A stretch of 64,000 nt of DNA from JACVRW01 sp963819115 (lineage in GTDB: Bacteria; Actinomycetota; Thermoleophilia; Solirubrobacterales; Thermoleophilaceae). Shown here in pieces: positions 43,938 to 51,685 of this stretch. The notes beneath the pieces were generated by a model. That model saw only the letters and a list, made by a program, of their open reading frames with translations. It ran no database searches and was not told the origin of the DNA. Every line of letters starts with the position of its first letter. Positions within the stretch are counted from its first letter, which is position 1. The stretch lies in the NCBI GenBank assembly GCA_963819115.1, contig CAWFUR010000011.1, positions 1,240,001-1,304,000 of the forward strand, read 5' to 3'. A program made the translations under genes and the position numbers.

Positions 43938-45185
43938 ATGAAGGTCGGCGTCGTCGGTCTTGGCTATGTGGGCCTGCCGCTGGCCGTCGCGTTCGGCGAG
44001 GCGGGCCACGACGTGGTCGGCCTCGATGTCGATTCGCGCAAGATCAACGCCCTCAAGGCCGGCGAGAGCTACATCGAGGACGTGCCCGCGGAGCGCCTGA
44101 AGGCGCTGGGTGCCCGCCTCTGTGCCACCGGCCGCTACGCCGACCTCTCGCGCTGTGACGCCGTGGTGATCGCCGTGCCCACACCGCTCACCCGAAACCG
44201 CGAGCCCGACCTGGCGCCGCTCGTGTCCTCGGTCACCTCCGTGGCCCGCGTGCTCCAGCGCGGTCAGCTGGTGGTGCTCGAGTCCACCACCTATCCCGGC
44301 ACCACGCGCGAGCGCGTGGCCCCCCTCCTCGAGGAGTCGGGCCTGGCCGCCGGCAGGGACTTCAGCCTGGCCTTCTCGCCCGAGCGGATCGACCCGGGCC
44401 GCACCGACTTCACGATGCGCACCACCCCCAAGGTGGTCGGCGGCCTCACCGAGGAGTGCCTGCGCCGCGCCGTGGAGCTCTACAGCGAGATCTGCGACGA
44501 GGTGGTGGAGGTGACCACCCCCGAAGCGGCCGAGCTCACCAAGCTGCTGGAGAACGTCTTCCGCTCGGTGAACATCGCGCTGGTCAACGAGCTGGCGATG
44601 CTCTGCGACCGCATGGGCATCGACATCTGGGAGGTCGTGGACGCGGCCGCCACCAAGCCCTACGGCTTCATGCGCTTCGATCCGGGTCCCGGCATGGGCG
44701 GACACTGCCTCCCGGTCGATCCGTTCTACCTGGCCTGGCGTGCACGCGAGTTCGGATGCCCCACCGACTTCATCGAGCTGGCCGGCGAGGTGAACCAGGC
44801 GATGCCGCGGTTCTGCGCCGACAAGGTCAGCCGCGCCCTGAACGGCCATTCGAAGCCCGTCCGCGGCTCCCGCATCGCGATCGTGGGCGTGTCGTACAAG
44901 GCCGGAGTGGGGGACCTGCGCGAGTCGCCGTCGCTGAAGATCATGAAGCTGCTCGCCGACCAGGGCGCCGAGCTCGTCTACCACGACGACTTCGTCCCAG
45001 ACCTGGCCGAGTTCGGCCTGTCCACCGTGCCGCTCTCCGATGCTCTGGAAGGCTGCGACGTGGCGGTGATCGTCACGGCCCACCCGGGTCTCGACCTGGA
45101 GATGCTGCTGGAGACCGCGCCGCTCGTGGTGGATTTCCGCGGCGTCACGGCCCGGCGCCACGCGCCGAACCTCGTCCGGCTCTAG
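43938..45185 (+). CDS. Nucleotide-sugar dehydrogenase (UDP-glucose/UDP-ManNAc 6-dehydrogenase family)
   Basis: 415 aa. MKVGVVGLGYVGLPLAVAFG is the NAD-binding loop; STTYPGTTRE, FSPERIDPGRTD and the catalytic GGHCLPVDP (Cys257) are all present; the C-terminal UDP-binding domain has GVSYKAGVGDLRESPSLKIM. It oxidises a UDP-sugar twice at C6 to a uronic acid. The GMGGHCLPVDPFYLAWRARE pattern and PTPL, STTYPG details resemble WecC/WbpA (UDP-ManNAc or UDP-GlcNAc) more than UDP-glucose dehydrogenases, and wecB at 15.7 kb would supply UDP-ManNAc. Substrate therefore inferred, not proven. A terminator hairpin follows. Confidence 0.92.
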   Translation: MKVGVVGLGYVGLPLAVAFGEAGHDVVGLDVDSRKINALKAGESYIEDVPAERLKALGARLCATGRYADLSRCDAVVIAVPTPLTRNREPDLAPLVSSVTSVARVLQRGQLVVLESTTYPGTTRERVAPLLEESGLAAGRDFSLAFSPERIDPGRTDFTMRTTPKVVGGLTEECLRRAVELYSEICDEVVEVTTPEAAELTKLLENVFRSVNIALVNELAMLCDRMGIDIWEVVDAAATKPYGFMRFDPGPGMGGHCLPVDPFYLAWRAREFGCPTDFIELAGEVNQAMPRFCADKVSRALNGHSKPVRGSRIAIVGVSYKAGVGDLRESPSLKIMKLLADQGAELVYHDDFVPDLAEFGLSTVPLSDALEGCDVAVIVTAHPGLDLEMLLETAPLVVDFRGVTARRHAPNLVRL

Positions 45186-45231
45186 CCCGCAATCTGCGGC
45201 CCGGCCGGGCCCGCCTGGTGCGCCGCTCGCC

Positions 45232-45282
45232 AGGGGTGTGGCGCTTTCTGCATGGCATACGTGCATCAGGAGCCAAACCCCC
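45232..45282. repeat. Structured palindromic element, copy 2
   Basis: GGGGTGTGGCGC ... TGCATG-GCATA-CGTGCA ... GCCAAACCCC. The outer stem, with its G-A mismatch, and the inner TGCATG stem are the same as in copy 1 at 15551-15602, although the connecting bases differ. Like copy 1 it lies between convergent genes beside a terminator-like hairpin. Confidence 0.75.
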
Positions 45283-45306
45283 CGGCGGCAGGCCCCAGAA
45301 AGCGCA

Positions 45307-45338
45307 AAGGGGCGGGCGCCTATGCGCGCCCACCCCTT
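45307..45338. terminator. Bidirectional terminator-like hairpin
   Basis: AAGGGG-C-GGGCGC pairs with GCGCCC-A-CCCCTT (12 bp, one mismatch). It lies between the convergent dehydrogenase and response-regulator genes; the minus strand has a short T-rich stretch after the stem. Confidence 0.6.
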
Positions 45339-45383
45339 CGCAAGGTCACGGTCCCGGGAGGCCCGCGACCCGACAGCGGCGCC

Positions 45384-46091
45384 TTAAGCGGCGCCGGCCG
45401 CTTGCACGGGACGCAGCTCGCTCACCGATGCGAGCTTCGCCTCGGCCGCATCGCCCGCCACCTTCGCGGGCCCGCGGCGCAGCATGCCGTGGGTGAACGC
45501 GTAGCGGCTTGCCTCGGTCCGGTTGGACACGGCGAGCTTGCGGTAGATGTTCGAGAGGTGGAACTTCACCGTCTGCTCGGTGACCCACAGCTCACGACCG
45601 ATGCGGGCGTTGGTGAGGCCTTCGGCCACCAGGCCGAGGATCTCGCGCTCGCGGGCGGTCAGGTCGTCGTTGCCCGACATGGCGAGCCGTCCGTCGCTCA
45701 TGCTCGCGGGCAGGGCCGTGACGATGTTGCGGGCCACGATCTCCCGGATCAGCGTGCCGAGACTCGGCAGGTGAGCGGACTTGGACAGGCAGGCGTCGGC
45801 ACCGGCCGTGATGGCCTCGCCGATCCACTCGTCCTCCATGCGCATCGTGAGCAGCAGGATCACGCTCGACGGCGCCTCCTCGCGGCATTCGCGGATGCGC
45901 TCGAGCGCATGCTCGGAGCTCTGCATCTCGTCCACGAGGACGATGTCGGGCTGGGACTCGGCGATGGGCCGGCGGACTCCGATGCGGCCGTCCACCTTGC
46001 CGATGACCTTCAGGCCGGCGGCGCTCCGCAGGGCGAGCCGGATGGTTTCAATAACGAACGAGCTGTCAGCAACGATCACCATCTTCTTCAT
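45384..46091 (-). CDS. LuxR-family response regulator
   Basis: 235 aa. The N-terminal receiver domain has MVIVADSS (Asp9), the phospho-acceptor in DIVLVDEMQ (Asp54), LLLTMRMEDEW and the switch lysine in ADACLSKSAHLP. The C-terminal LuxR HTH is LTAREREILGLVAEGLTNAR, WVTEQTVKFHLSNIYRKLAV. It should be a phosphorylation-controlled DNA-binding protein; no histidine kinase is adjacent, so its partner is elsewhere. ATG 46091. Upstream there is a GGCACCGCCCGTTAG motif that also occurs upstream of wzz. Confidence 0.9.
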   Translation of the reverse strand: MKKMVIVADSSFVIETIRLALRSAAGLKVIGKVDGRIGVRRPIAESQPDIVLVDEMQSSEHALERIRECREEAPSSVILLLTMRMEDEWIGEAITAGADACLSKSAHLPSLGTLIREIVARNIVTALPASMSDGRLAMSGNDDLTAREREILGLVAEGLTNARIGRELWVTEQTVKFHLSNIYRKLAVSNRTEASRYAFTHGMLRRGPAKVAGDAAEAKLASVSELRPVQAAGAA

Positions 46092-46150
46092 GGTGTTTCT
46101 CCCTTGGATGAGGTGTGGATGCGCCGCGAGCGAGCTCTTGGCGCCCTCTA

Positions 46151-46165
46151 CTAACGGGCGGTGCC
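46151..46165 (-). promoter_or_regulatory. Shared 15-mer upstream of the response regulator (also near wzz)
   Basis: Minus-strand GGCACCGCCCGTTAG occurs exactly here and at 33634-33648, in both cases within about 60-120 nt upstream of a minus-strand start codon. This may be a promoter or an operator, but with two copies only it could be chance. Confidence 0.3.
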
Positions 46166-46253
46166 CCCGATTTCTTCCTCACCGATTGGCGGGGCATCCA
46201 GGGAGGGGGCGCTTGCACGCGCAAGTTCCACCGCAGGGCCGCGTTTCCTACGC

Positions 46254-46454
46254 ATGGGTTGCCGCCACGACGGACTCCGGGACATACGCAGCACCTACGA
46301 CTCGGCCGCCGGTCTTCTGATCTACCACTGGATCTGCGGGCAGTGCGAGGCCATCCTCGAAGAGGCCGGGCGCGCCTTCTACCGGCCCGTCTTCAAGCCG
46401 GGCGGAAACGACCCGTACGTCTCCCGCCCGGACGACGAGCGGCTCGCCGGCTGA
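46254..46454 (+). CDS. Small zinc-ribbon-like protein of unknown function
   Basis: 66 aa: CRHDGLRDIRSTYD near the start, then IYHWICGQCEAILEEAGRAF and YRPVFKPGGNDPY. It has one CxxC pair (CGQC) and a Cys-His near the N-terminus that could complete a zinc site. The composition and pattern resemble small conserved actinobacterial proteins of unknown function. ATG 46254 is chosen because the ORF upstream of it is unlikely sequence. It lies between two minus-strand genes, so it needs its own promoter. Confidence 0.6.
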   Translation: MGCRHDGLRDIRSTYDSAAGLLIYHWICGQCEAILEEAGRAFYRPVFKPGGNDPYVSRPDDERLAG

Positions 46455-46461
46455 GGTACGT

Positions 46462-47460
46462 CTAGGTCGCGGCCTCGAAGACGCTCACACCGTCCCGGTC
46501 GCGCTCGCGCACGCGGCCGTCGGCCAGCAGGAGGTCCATGTGCCCGAGCACCTCGGACAGGGTGAGGAAGGCCTGGGTCACGGCGATGTTCCCCCACAGT
46601 GACTGCGCCACCTCATGTGCGGTGCGCGGCCGCTCGGCCACCAGCTTGTGGATCTTGGCCGCGCGCCGGCGGTGCATCGCGAAGCGCTGGTCGATCAGGG
46701 TGGCGTGATCGGTCACGGGGTCACCGTGCCCAGGCAGGACCAGGTCCACGTCCATCGCCTGCGTCAGGCGGAGCGACGCCAGGTAGGCCACGAGCGCCCG
46801 AGTGCGCTCCCCGGGGTGGTCGCGGTCCCTGGTGATCAGGGGGTTCGAGGAGATGTGGCCGAGCAGGTGGTCCCCGGCCACCAGCTGGCGGCGGTCCCGG
46901 TCGAGGAACACCGTGTCGCTGGGGCTGTGCCCGGGGCGGAAGGCCACCTCGAGGGTGCGGTCCCGGAGCTCCACGCGGTCGCCGTCGCGAAGGACGCGGG
47001 TCACGTCCACGCGCGCGCCCCAGGCCCGGAAGGCCCGCGACACGGACTGGAGCGCCGAGGCCACGTCCTCGGACATCCCGTTGCGGAGCATCACGTCCTT
47101 GGCGAAGTCGTCGTCGGCCTGAGACTCGATCGAGAAGTTCTCCACGAACGGCACCGCCGCCTCGATGGCCGCCACCTCCGCGCCGGAGTGGGCCGCCACC
47201 AGGGACACGAGCCCGAGGTGGTCGATGTGCTGGTGGGTGAGCAGGACGAGCTCCACGTCCTCGAGGGTGTGGCCCAGCCCGGCGAGCCCGCGCTGGAGCT
47301 CGTCGAAGGAGGTGCCGGAGTTCGGGCCCGCGTCCACCAGCGTCAGCGGCGAGTCCTCGATCAGGTACACGTTCACGCGCCCGACGGCGAACGGCGTGGG
47401 GATGGCGATTCGGTGGATCCCCGCGGCCGCGGCGGACGCGTAGGGGTCCTCTTCGCTCAT
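46462..47460 (-). CDS. Metallo-beta-lactamase-fold hydrolase
   Basis: 332 aa. The metal-binding motif TH-Q-H-I-DH (His76, His78, Asp80, His81), RPGHSPSDTVFLD, AGDHLLG and LPGHGDPV show an intact MBL active site. A C-terminal helical/winged segment (~265-332, FAMHRRRAAKIHKLVAERPR) resembles LACTB2-like proteins. The substrate is unknown; RNA, thioester and lactone hydrolases share this fold. ATG 47460. It follows the phosphomannomutase gene on the same strand with an 11-nt gap, so they are probably co-transcribed. Confidence 0.85.
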   Translation of the reverse strand: MSEEDPYASAAAAGIHRIAIPTPFAVGRVNVYLIEDSPLTLVDAGPNSGTSFDELQRGLAGLGHTLEDVELVLLTHQHIDHLGLVSLVAAHSGAEVAAIEAAVPFVENFSIESQADDDFAKDVMLRNGMSEDVASALQSVSRAFRAWGARVDVTRVLRDGDRVELRDRTLEVAFRPGHSPSDTVFLDRDRRQLVAGDHLLGHISSNPLITRDRDHPGERTRALVAYLASLRLTQAMDVDLVLPGHGDPVTDHATLIDQRFAMHRRRAAKIHKLVAERPRTAHEVAQSLWGNIAVTQAFLTLSEVLGHMDLLLADGRVRERDRDGVSVFEAAT

Positions 47461-47471
47461 TCGCGAATCCC

Positions 47472-48842
47472 TCAGGCGCGGATGAGGGCGAGCACCTCGT
47501 CGCGACGCTCGGCCATGTGCTCCGGCGAGGTCACGGACTCGAGGTTCAGGCGCAGCAGCGGCTCGGTGTTGGACGGCCGGACGTTGAAGTGCCAGTCGTC
47601 GTAGTCCACGGACACGCCGTCGAGCCATCCCACGTCTCCGTCGCTGTAACGCTCGGCGATCTCCTTCATCTTGGCGTCCTGGTCCGCCACCTCGGTGTTG
47701 ATCTCGCCGGAGATGAAGTACCGGTCGCGCAGGGGCTGAAGCAGCTCGCTGATCGACTTCCCGGTCACGCCGAGCAGCTCGAGGATGAGCAGGGCGGGGA
47801 GGGTGCCGGAGTCGGCGCAGTAGAAGTCACGGAAGTAGTAGTGGCCCGAAACCTCGCCGCCGAACACCGCGCCGGTCTCGCGCATCCTGGTCTTGAAGAA
47901 GGCGTGTCCGACCCGGTTCACGAGCGCGGTGCCGCCGGCGCCCTCCACGATGTCGCGCACCGCGCGCGAGGCCCGCACGTCGTACAGGACGGTGGAGCCG
48001 GGCTCCTTGCGCACCAGGGACTCGCCGAGCAGGGCGGTGAGGAAGTCCCCGTCCACGAAGGCGCCGCTGTCGTCGATGAAGAAGCAGCGGTCGGCGTCGC
48101 CGTCCCAGGCGATGCCGAGATCCGCGCCCTCGCTGCGCACCTTGTCGACGATGAACTGCCGGTTCGCCTCCAGGAGCGGATTGGGCTCGTGGTCCGGGAA
48201 CTCGCCGTCGGGCGTCCAGTAGGTCTGCACCTGTTCGAGCGGGAAGGAGTCGAGCAGCGGTCCCACCATCGGGCCGGCCATGCCGTTGCCGCCGTCCACC
48301 ACCACCTTGAGCTTGCCGATCTGGGAGGGATCGATGTACTCGAGAGCCGCGGCCCGGAAGGCCTCGCTCACGTCCTCGGTGTGGAGCTCGCCCGGGGTGT
48401 CGACCGGGGCCCCGGGCTCGCCCGCGGCCACCAGGTCGCGGAGCTCCCCGATCCCCGAGTCCCCCGAGAGCGCGAGGGCGCCGCTGCGTACGAGCTTGGC
48501 ACCGGTGTAGGCCTTGGGATTGTGCGAGGCCGTGCACATGAGCCCGCCGTCGAGGCCGCGCGAGCCCACGGTCCAATAGACCATCTCGGTGCCCGCCATG
48601 CCCACGTCGAGCACGTCCACGCCCTCGTCGGTCAGGCCCTGTGCATAGCGCGCCGCCATCGCGGGGGCGGAGAGCCGCATGTCGCGGCCGATCGCCACCC
48701 GCAGGTCGCCCACGGGCTTGTTCTCCAGCTGGCCGAGCACTCGCGCGAAGGCGCGACCCACGCGGTAGGCCACCTCCTCGTCCATCTGGTCCGGGTAGGT
48801 GCCGCGGACGTCGTACGCCTTGAAGATCGAGGGGTCGACCAC
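47472..48842 (-). CDS. manB: Phosphomannomutase/phosphoglucomutase
   Basis: 456 aa. Alpha-D-phosphohexomutase: substrate loop SIFKAYDVRGTYPDQ, phosphoserine TASHNPK (Ser106), metal site DGDADR (247-252), sugar loop GEVSGHYYFRDF and phosphate loop RPSNTEPLLRLNLE. It interconverts mannose-1-P and mannose-6-P (and perhaps glucose) and so feeds GDP-mannose or UDP-glucose for the envelope polysaccharide. GTG start 48842. Downstream of corA on the same strand with a 22-nt gap. Confidence 0.93.
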   Translation of the reverse strand: MVDPSIFKAYDVRGTYPDQMDEEVAYRVGRAFARVLGQLENKPVGDLRVAIGRDMRLSAPAMAARYAQGLTDEGVDVLDVGMAGTEMVYWTVGSRGLDGGLMCTASHNPKAYTGAKLVRSGALALSGDSGIGELRDLVAAGEPGAPVDTPGELHTEDVSEAFRAAALEYIDPSQIGKLKVVVDGGNGMAGPMVGPLLDSFPLEQVQTYWTPDGEFPDHEPNPLLEANRQFIVDKVRSEGADLGIAWDGDADRCFFIDDSGAFVDGDFLTALLGESLVRKEPGSTVLYDVRASRAVRDIVEGAGGTALVNRVGHAFFKTRMRETGAVFGGEVSGHYYFRDFYCADSGTLPALLILELLGVTGKSISELLQPLRDRYFISGEINTEVADQDAKMKEIAERYSDGDVGWLDGVSVDYDDWHFNVRPSNTEPLLRLNLESVTSPEHMAERRDEVLALIRA

Positions 48843-48864
48843 GACCCGTGGTTCTACCAGAGCG

Positions 48865-49875
48865 TCAGAGCCAGCCGCGCCGACGGAAGAAGGTGATCAT
48901 CCCTCCGAGCAGCATCACGATCGCGAGGATCACGATCCAGAAGACCGTCTTGGACGAGCTCGCCGGGTCTCCGCCGCCCGGGAGACCCACGTTCATGCCC
49001 CAGATGCTCGCGATCAGCGTGGCCGGCAGGAACACGATGCTGAACACCGTGAGGATGCGCAGGACGTCGTTGAACCGGTGTGCGATCACCGACTCGTTCG
49101 TGTCCTCGAGCGCCTCCACGACCTCCTTGTAGTTCTCGAGCATGTCCCAGATCCGCTCGGAGGCGTCGTTGATGTCGTCGAAGTAGATCTCGAGGTCGTC
49201 GGCGAGATAGCGCTGCTTCGTGCGCTCGAGGTCTCGCAGCACTGCCCGCTGCGGCCGGATGATCTTGCGGAAGTTGATGATCTCCTGCTTCACGTTGGAG
49301 ATGTCCCGCACCACCTCCTCGGAGCGCCCCTCGAAGATCTCCTCCTCGATCCGCTCCAGCTTGTTGCCCACCTTGCGGAGCATCGGGAAGCAGTAGTCGA
49401 AGGCGTCGTCCACGATCTTGTAGAGCAGGTAGCCCGCGCCCTTGGACAGCAGGGCCTCGCGCACCTCCTCCGAGGACCGGCAGCGCTCGAAGAGGTACTC
49501 CACGGGCGGGATCGGCTGGTTGGGCAGGGTGATCAGGTAGTCCGGCCCGATGAAGATGTCCAGCTCGCCGGCGTTCAGGCGCCCGACCTTCTTGTCGAAC
49601 ACCGGGAAGTACAGGACGATGAACAGGTAGTCGTCGTACTCGTCGATCTTCGGCCGCTGGTTGCGGGACGCCACATCCTCGTAGTCGAGGGCGTGGAACT
49701 CGAAATGCTCCTCCAGCCAGGAGCGATCGACGGGGGAGGGGCGCTCGATGTTGATCCAACGGAGGCCGCCGAACTCGACGGTCTCTACGTTCGGCTCAGT
49801 CGAGACCGGAGCGAGGGCCGCATCGGCCCGCGCACGAGCGGAGCGCCTGAGGCGTGGCTTCGGAAGGCTCGGCAT
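48865..49875 (-). CDS. corA: CorA-family magnesium/divalent-cation channel
   Basis: 336 aa. N-terminal soluble domain, long helix (~150-275) and two C-terminal membrane helices. The signature GMN sits in IWGMNVGLPGG (Gly-Met-Asn at about 293-295), after FNDVLRILTVFSIVFLPATL; the second helix ends at FFRRRGWL. It mediates Mg2+ uptake. ATG 49875 is chosen; the ORF upstream would add 27 atypical residues overlapping the divergent SAM-riboswitch promoter region. The gene is transcribed away from the threonine-synthase-like gene. Confidence 0.93.
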   Translation of the reverse strand: MPSLPKPRLRRSARARADAALAPVSTEPNVETVEFGGLRWINIERPSPVDRSWLEEHFEFHALDYEDVASRNQRPKIDEYDDYLFIVLYFPVFDKKVGRLNAGELDIFIGPDYLITLPNQPIPPVEYLFERCRSSEEVREALLSKGAGYLLYKIVDDAFDYCFPMLRKVGNKLERIEEEIFEGRSEEVVRDISNVKQEIINFRKIIRPQRAVLRDLERTKQRYLADDLEIYFDDINDASERIWDMLENYKEVVEALEDTNESVIAHRFNDVLRILTVFSIVFLPATLIASIWGMNVGLPGGGDPASSSKTVFWIVILAIVMLLGGMITFFRRRGWL

Positions 49876-49957
49876 CGCGTGAAAGCGGGTCGTCGGTCGC
49901 GGGCACCACAGAGGTGATTCTACCCGCGCAGTGCTGTATCCTGCCCCAGCAGACATA

Positions 49958-50085
49958 GCCGTTGCATCAAGAGGGGTGGAGGGATATGGCCCATTGAAAC
50001 CCCGGCAACCGTCCTCAACGGCCGCTCAGGCAGCCGTCTAGGGAAAGGTGCCAAGTCCATCGGACTTAGTCCGGCAGATGTGGCA
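49958..50085 (+). promoter_or_regulatory. SAM-I riboswitch (S-box)
   Basis: All core elements appear in order: GCATCAAGAG, GAGGGA, TGGCCC, TTGAAACCCCGGCAACC, then GGTGCCAAGTCC and the closing GATG. The P1 helix pairs GTTGCATC with GATGTGGC. An intrinsic terminator follows at 50104-50132. It should lower expression of the downstream genes when S-adenosylmethionine is abundant. Confidence 0.95.
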
Positions 50086-50103
50086 AAGGGGCGCTTGTAG
50101 AGG

Positions 50104-50132
50104 CCTTCGTCACAGCAGCGGCGGAGGTTTTT
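50104..50132 (+). terminator. Intrinsic terminator, expression platform of the SAM riboswitch
   Basis: CCTTCGTC pairs with GGCGGAGG (8 bp, loop ACAGCAGC) and is followed by TTTTT, 19 nt before the start codon. Confidence 0.85.
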
Positions 50133-50151
50133 ACATAGGCGAAAGGAAGCC

Positions 50152-51387
50152 ATGACGGTTCAAGCGCTCCAGTGCAAGGAATGTGCTCAGACGTACCCGC
50201 TCGACGCGCGCTATGTGTGCGAGCACTGTTTCGGTCCCCTCGAGGTCGCGTACGACCTGTCGGGGCTGGACGCCGAGTCCACCCGCCGCCGCATCCAGGC
50301 CGGCCCGCAGTCGATCTGGCGTTACGCCGATTTCCTGCCCTTCGAGACTCCGCCCAAGCCGGGCCTGCCGGTGGGGCTGACGCCTCTCCAGCGCGCTCCG
50401 CGCCTGGCCGAGCGTCTCGGCCTCGGCGAGGTGTGGGTCAAGAACGACACCGCCAATCCCACGCATTCCTTCAAGGACCGCGTGGTGGCCGTGGCGCTGG
50501 CCAAGGCCCAGGAGCTGGGGTACGAGGTGGTGGCGTGCGCCTCCACCGGCAACCTGGCGAACGCCGTGGCGGCCCACGCCGCGGCGGCCGGCCTCGAGTC
50601 GTACGTGTTCATCCCCTCGGACCTGGAGGAGCAGAAGGTGCTCGCCACCGGGGTCTACGGCACGCACCTGGTGGCGGTGCGCGGCACCTACGACGACGTG
50701 AACCGGCTCTGCACCGAGCTGTCCGCCGATCGCGACTGGGCGTTCGTGAACGTGAACGTCCGCCCGTACTACGCGGAGGGCTCGAAGACGCTGGCCTTCG
50801 AGATCGCCGAGCAGCTGGGATTCGAGCTGCCCGACCGGGTGGTGGCGCCGGTGGCCTCCGGGTCCCTGTTCACCAAGATCGCCCGTGGCTTCGAGGAGTG
50901 GCTCGAGGTGGGCCTGGTGGAGGGTGAGCTGCCGGCATTCAACGGCGCCCAGGCCTCCGGCTGCTCGCCCGTGGCCACCGCCTACGAGTCGGGTGACGAC
51001 TTCTGCCGGCCGGTGAAGCCGCGCACGATCGCCAAGTCGCTGGCGATCGGCAACCCGGCCGACGGTCCATATGCGCTCGACCTCGCGCGCCGCTCGGGCG
51101 GCTCGGTTGAGGCCGTGAGCGACGAGGAGATCCGCGAGGGCATCCGGCTGCTGGCCGAGACCACCGGGATCTTCACCGAGACCGCGGGAGGCGTGACCAC
51201 CGCCGTGCTGCGCAAGCTAGCCCTCAGCGGGGCGATCGGCCCGGACGAGCGGGTGGTCCTGGTGATCACCGGCGACGGCCTGAAGACGCTCGACGCGGTG
51301 CGCGACACGTTCGCCATCGACGAGATCGACGCGTCGGTGGCCTCGTTCGAGGCGGTTGGTGCCGAGCGCGCCATCGGCGCGCTGTAA
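50152..51387 (+). CDS. Threonine-synthase-like PLP enzyme with zinc ribbon (possible sulfur-carrier-dependent homocysteine synthase)
   Basis: 411 aa, fold-type II PLP enzyme. An N-terminal zinc ribbon has Cys8, Cys11, Cys23, Cys26. The PLP lysine is Lys108 in NPTHSFKDRVV; STGNLANAVAAHAA binds the PLP phosphate; GSLFTKIARGFEEW and the C-terminal TGDGLKTLDAV are typical of ThrC. Threonine synthase normally converts O-phosphohomoserine to threonine. Two facts argue for another role here: a SAM-I riboswitch controls it and a CysO-like sulfur carrier follows by 15 nt. O-phosphohomoserine plus carrier thiocarboxylate would give homocysteine; this is inference. ATG 50152 with AAAGGAAG upstream. Confidence 0.85.
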   Translation: MTVQALQCKECAQTYPLDARYVCEHCFGPLEVAYDLSGLDAESTRRRIQAGPQSIWRYADFLPFETPPKPGLPVGLTPLQRAPRLAERLGLGEVWVKNDTANPTHSFKDRVVAVALAKAQELGYEVVACASTGNLANAVAAHAAAAGLESYVFIPSDLEEQKVLATGVYGTHLVAVRGTYDDVNRLCTELSADRDWAFVNVNVRPYYAEGSKTLAFEIAEQLGFELPDRVVAPVASGSLFTKIARGFEEWLEVGLVEGELPAFNGAQASGCSPVATAYESGDDFCRPVKPRTIAKSLAIGNPADGPYALDLARRSGGSVEAVSDEEIREGIRLLAETTGIFTETAGGVTTAVLRKLALSGAIGPDERVVLVITGDGLKTLDAVRDTFAIDEIDASVASFEAVGAERAIGAL

Positions 51388-51402
51388 GCTGACGCCCGCA
51401 AA

Positions 51403-51678
51403 ATGGCGGTCACCGTGAAGATCCCCTCGCAGCTGCGAAGCGTCACCGGCGGAGACGCCGAGACGGCCGTGGACGGCGCGGGAACGGTCGGCGAGGTCCT
51501 CGACGGTCTGTACGACCGTTACGACGGCCTCCGCGACCGGATCGCCGAGGACGGCGACCTGCGCCGGTTCGTGAACGTCTACGTCGGAGGGGAGGACATC
51601 CGCTTCCTCGACGGACTCGACACTTCGGTCGAGGACGGCGACGAGGTAACGATTCTCCCGGCCGTCGCCGGCGGCTGA
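51403..51678 (+). CDS. CysO-like sulfur carrier (MoaD/ThiS ubiquitin-like family)
   Basis: 91 aa. Beta-grasp fold with the invariant C-terminal diglycine: it ends VTILPAVAGG, identical at the end to mycobacterial CysO, and FVNVYVGGEDIRF matches the same family. Such carriers are adenylated and converted to a C-terminal thiocarboxylate that donates sulfur to a PLP enzyme (CysM in mycobacteria) or to other cofactor pathways. Here the neighbour is a threonine-synthase-like enzyme under SAM control rather than cysM. ATG 51403 lies 15 nt after the previous stop, so it is co-transcribed. Confidence 0.92.
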   Translation: MAVTVKIPSQLRSVTGGDAETAVDGAGTVGEVLDGLYDRYDGLRDRIAEDGDLRRFVNVYVGGEDIRFLDGLDTSVEDGDEVTILPAVAGG

Positions 51679-51685
51679 GCGCCAC

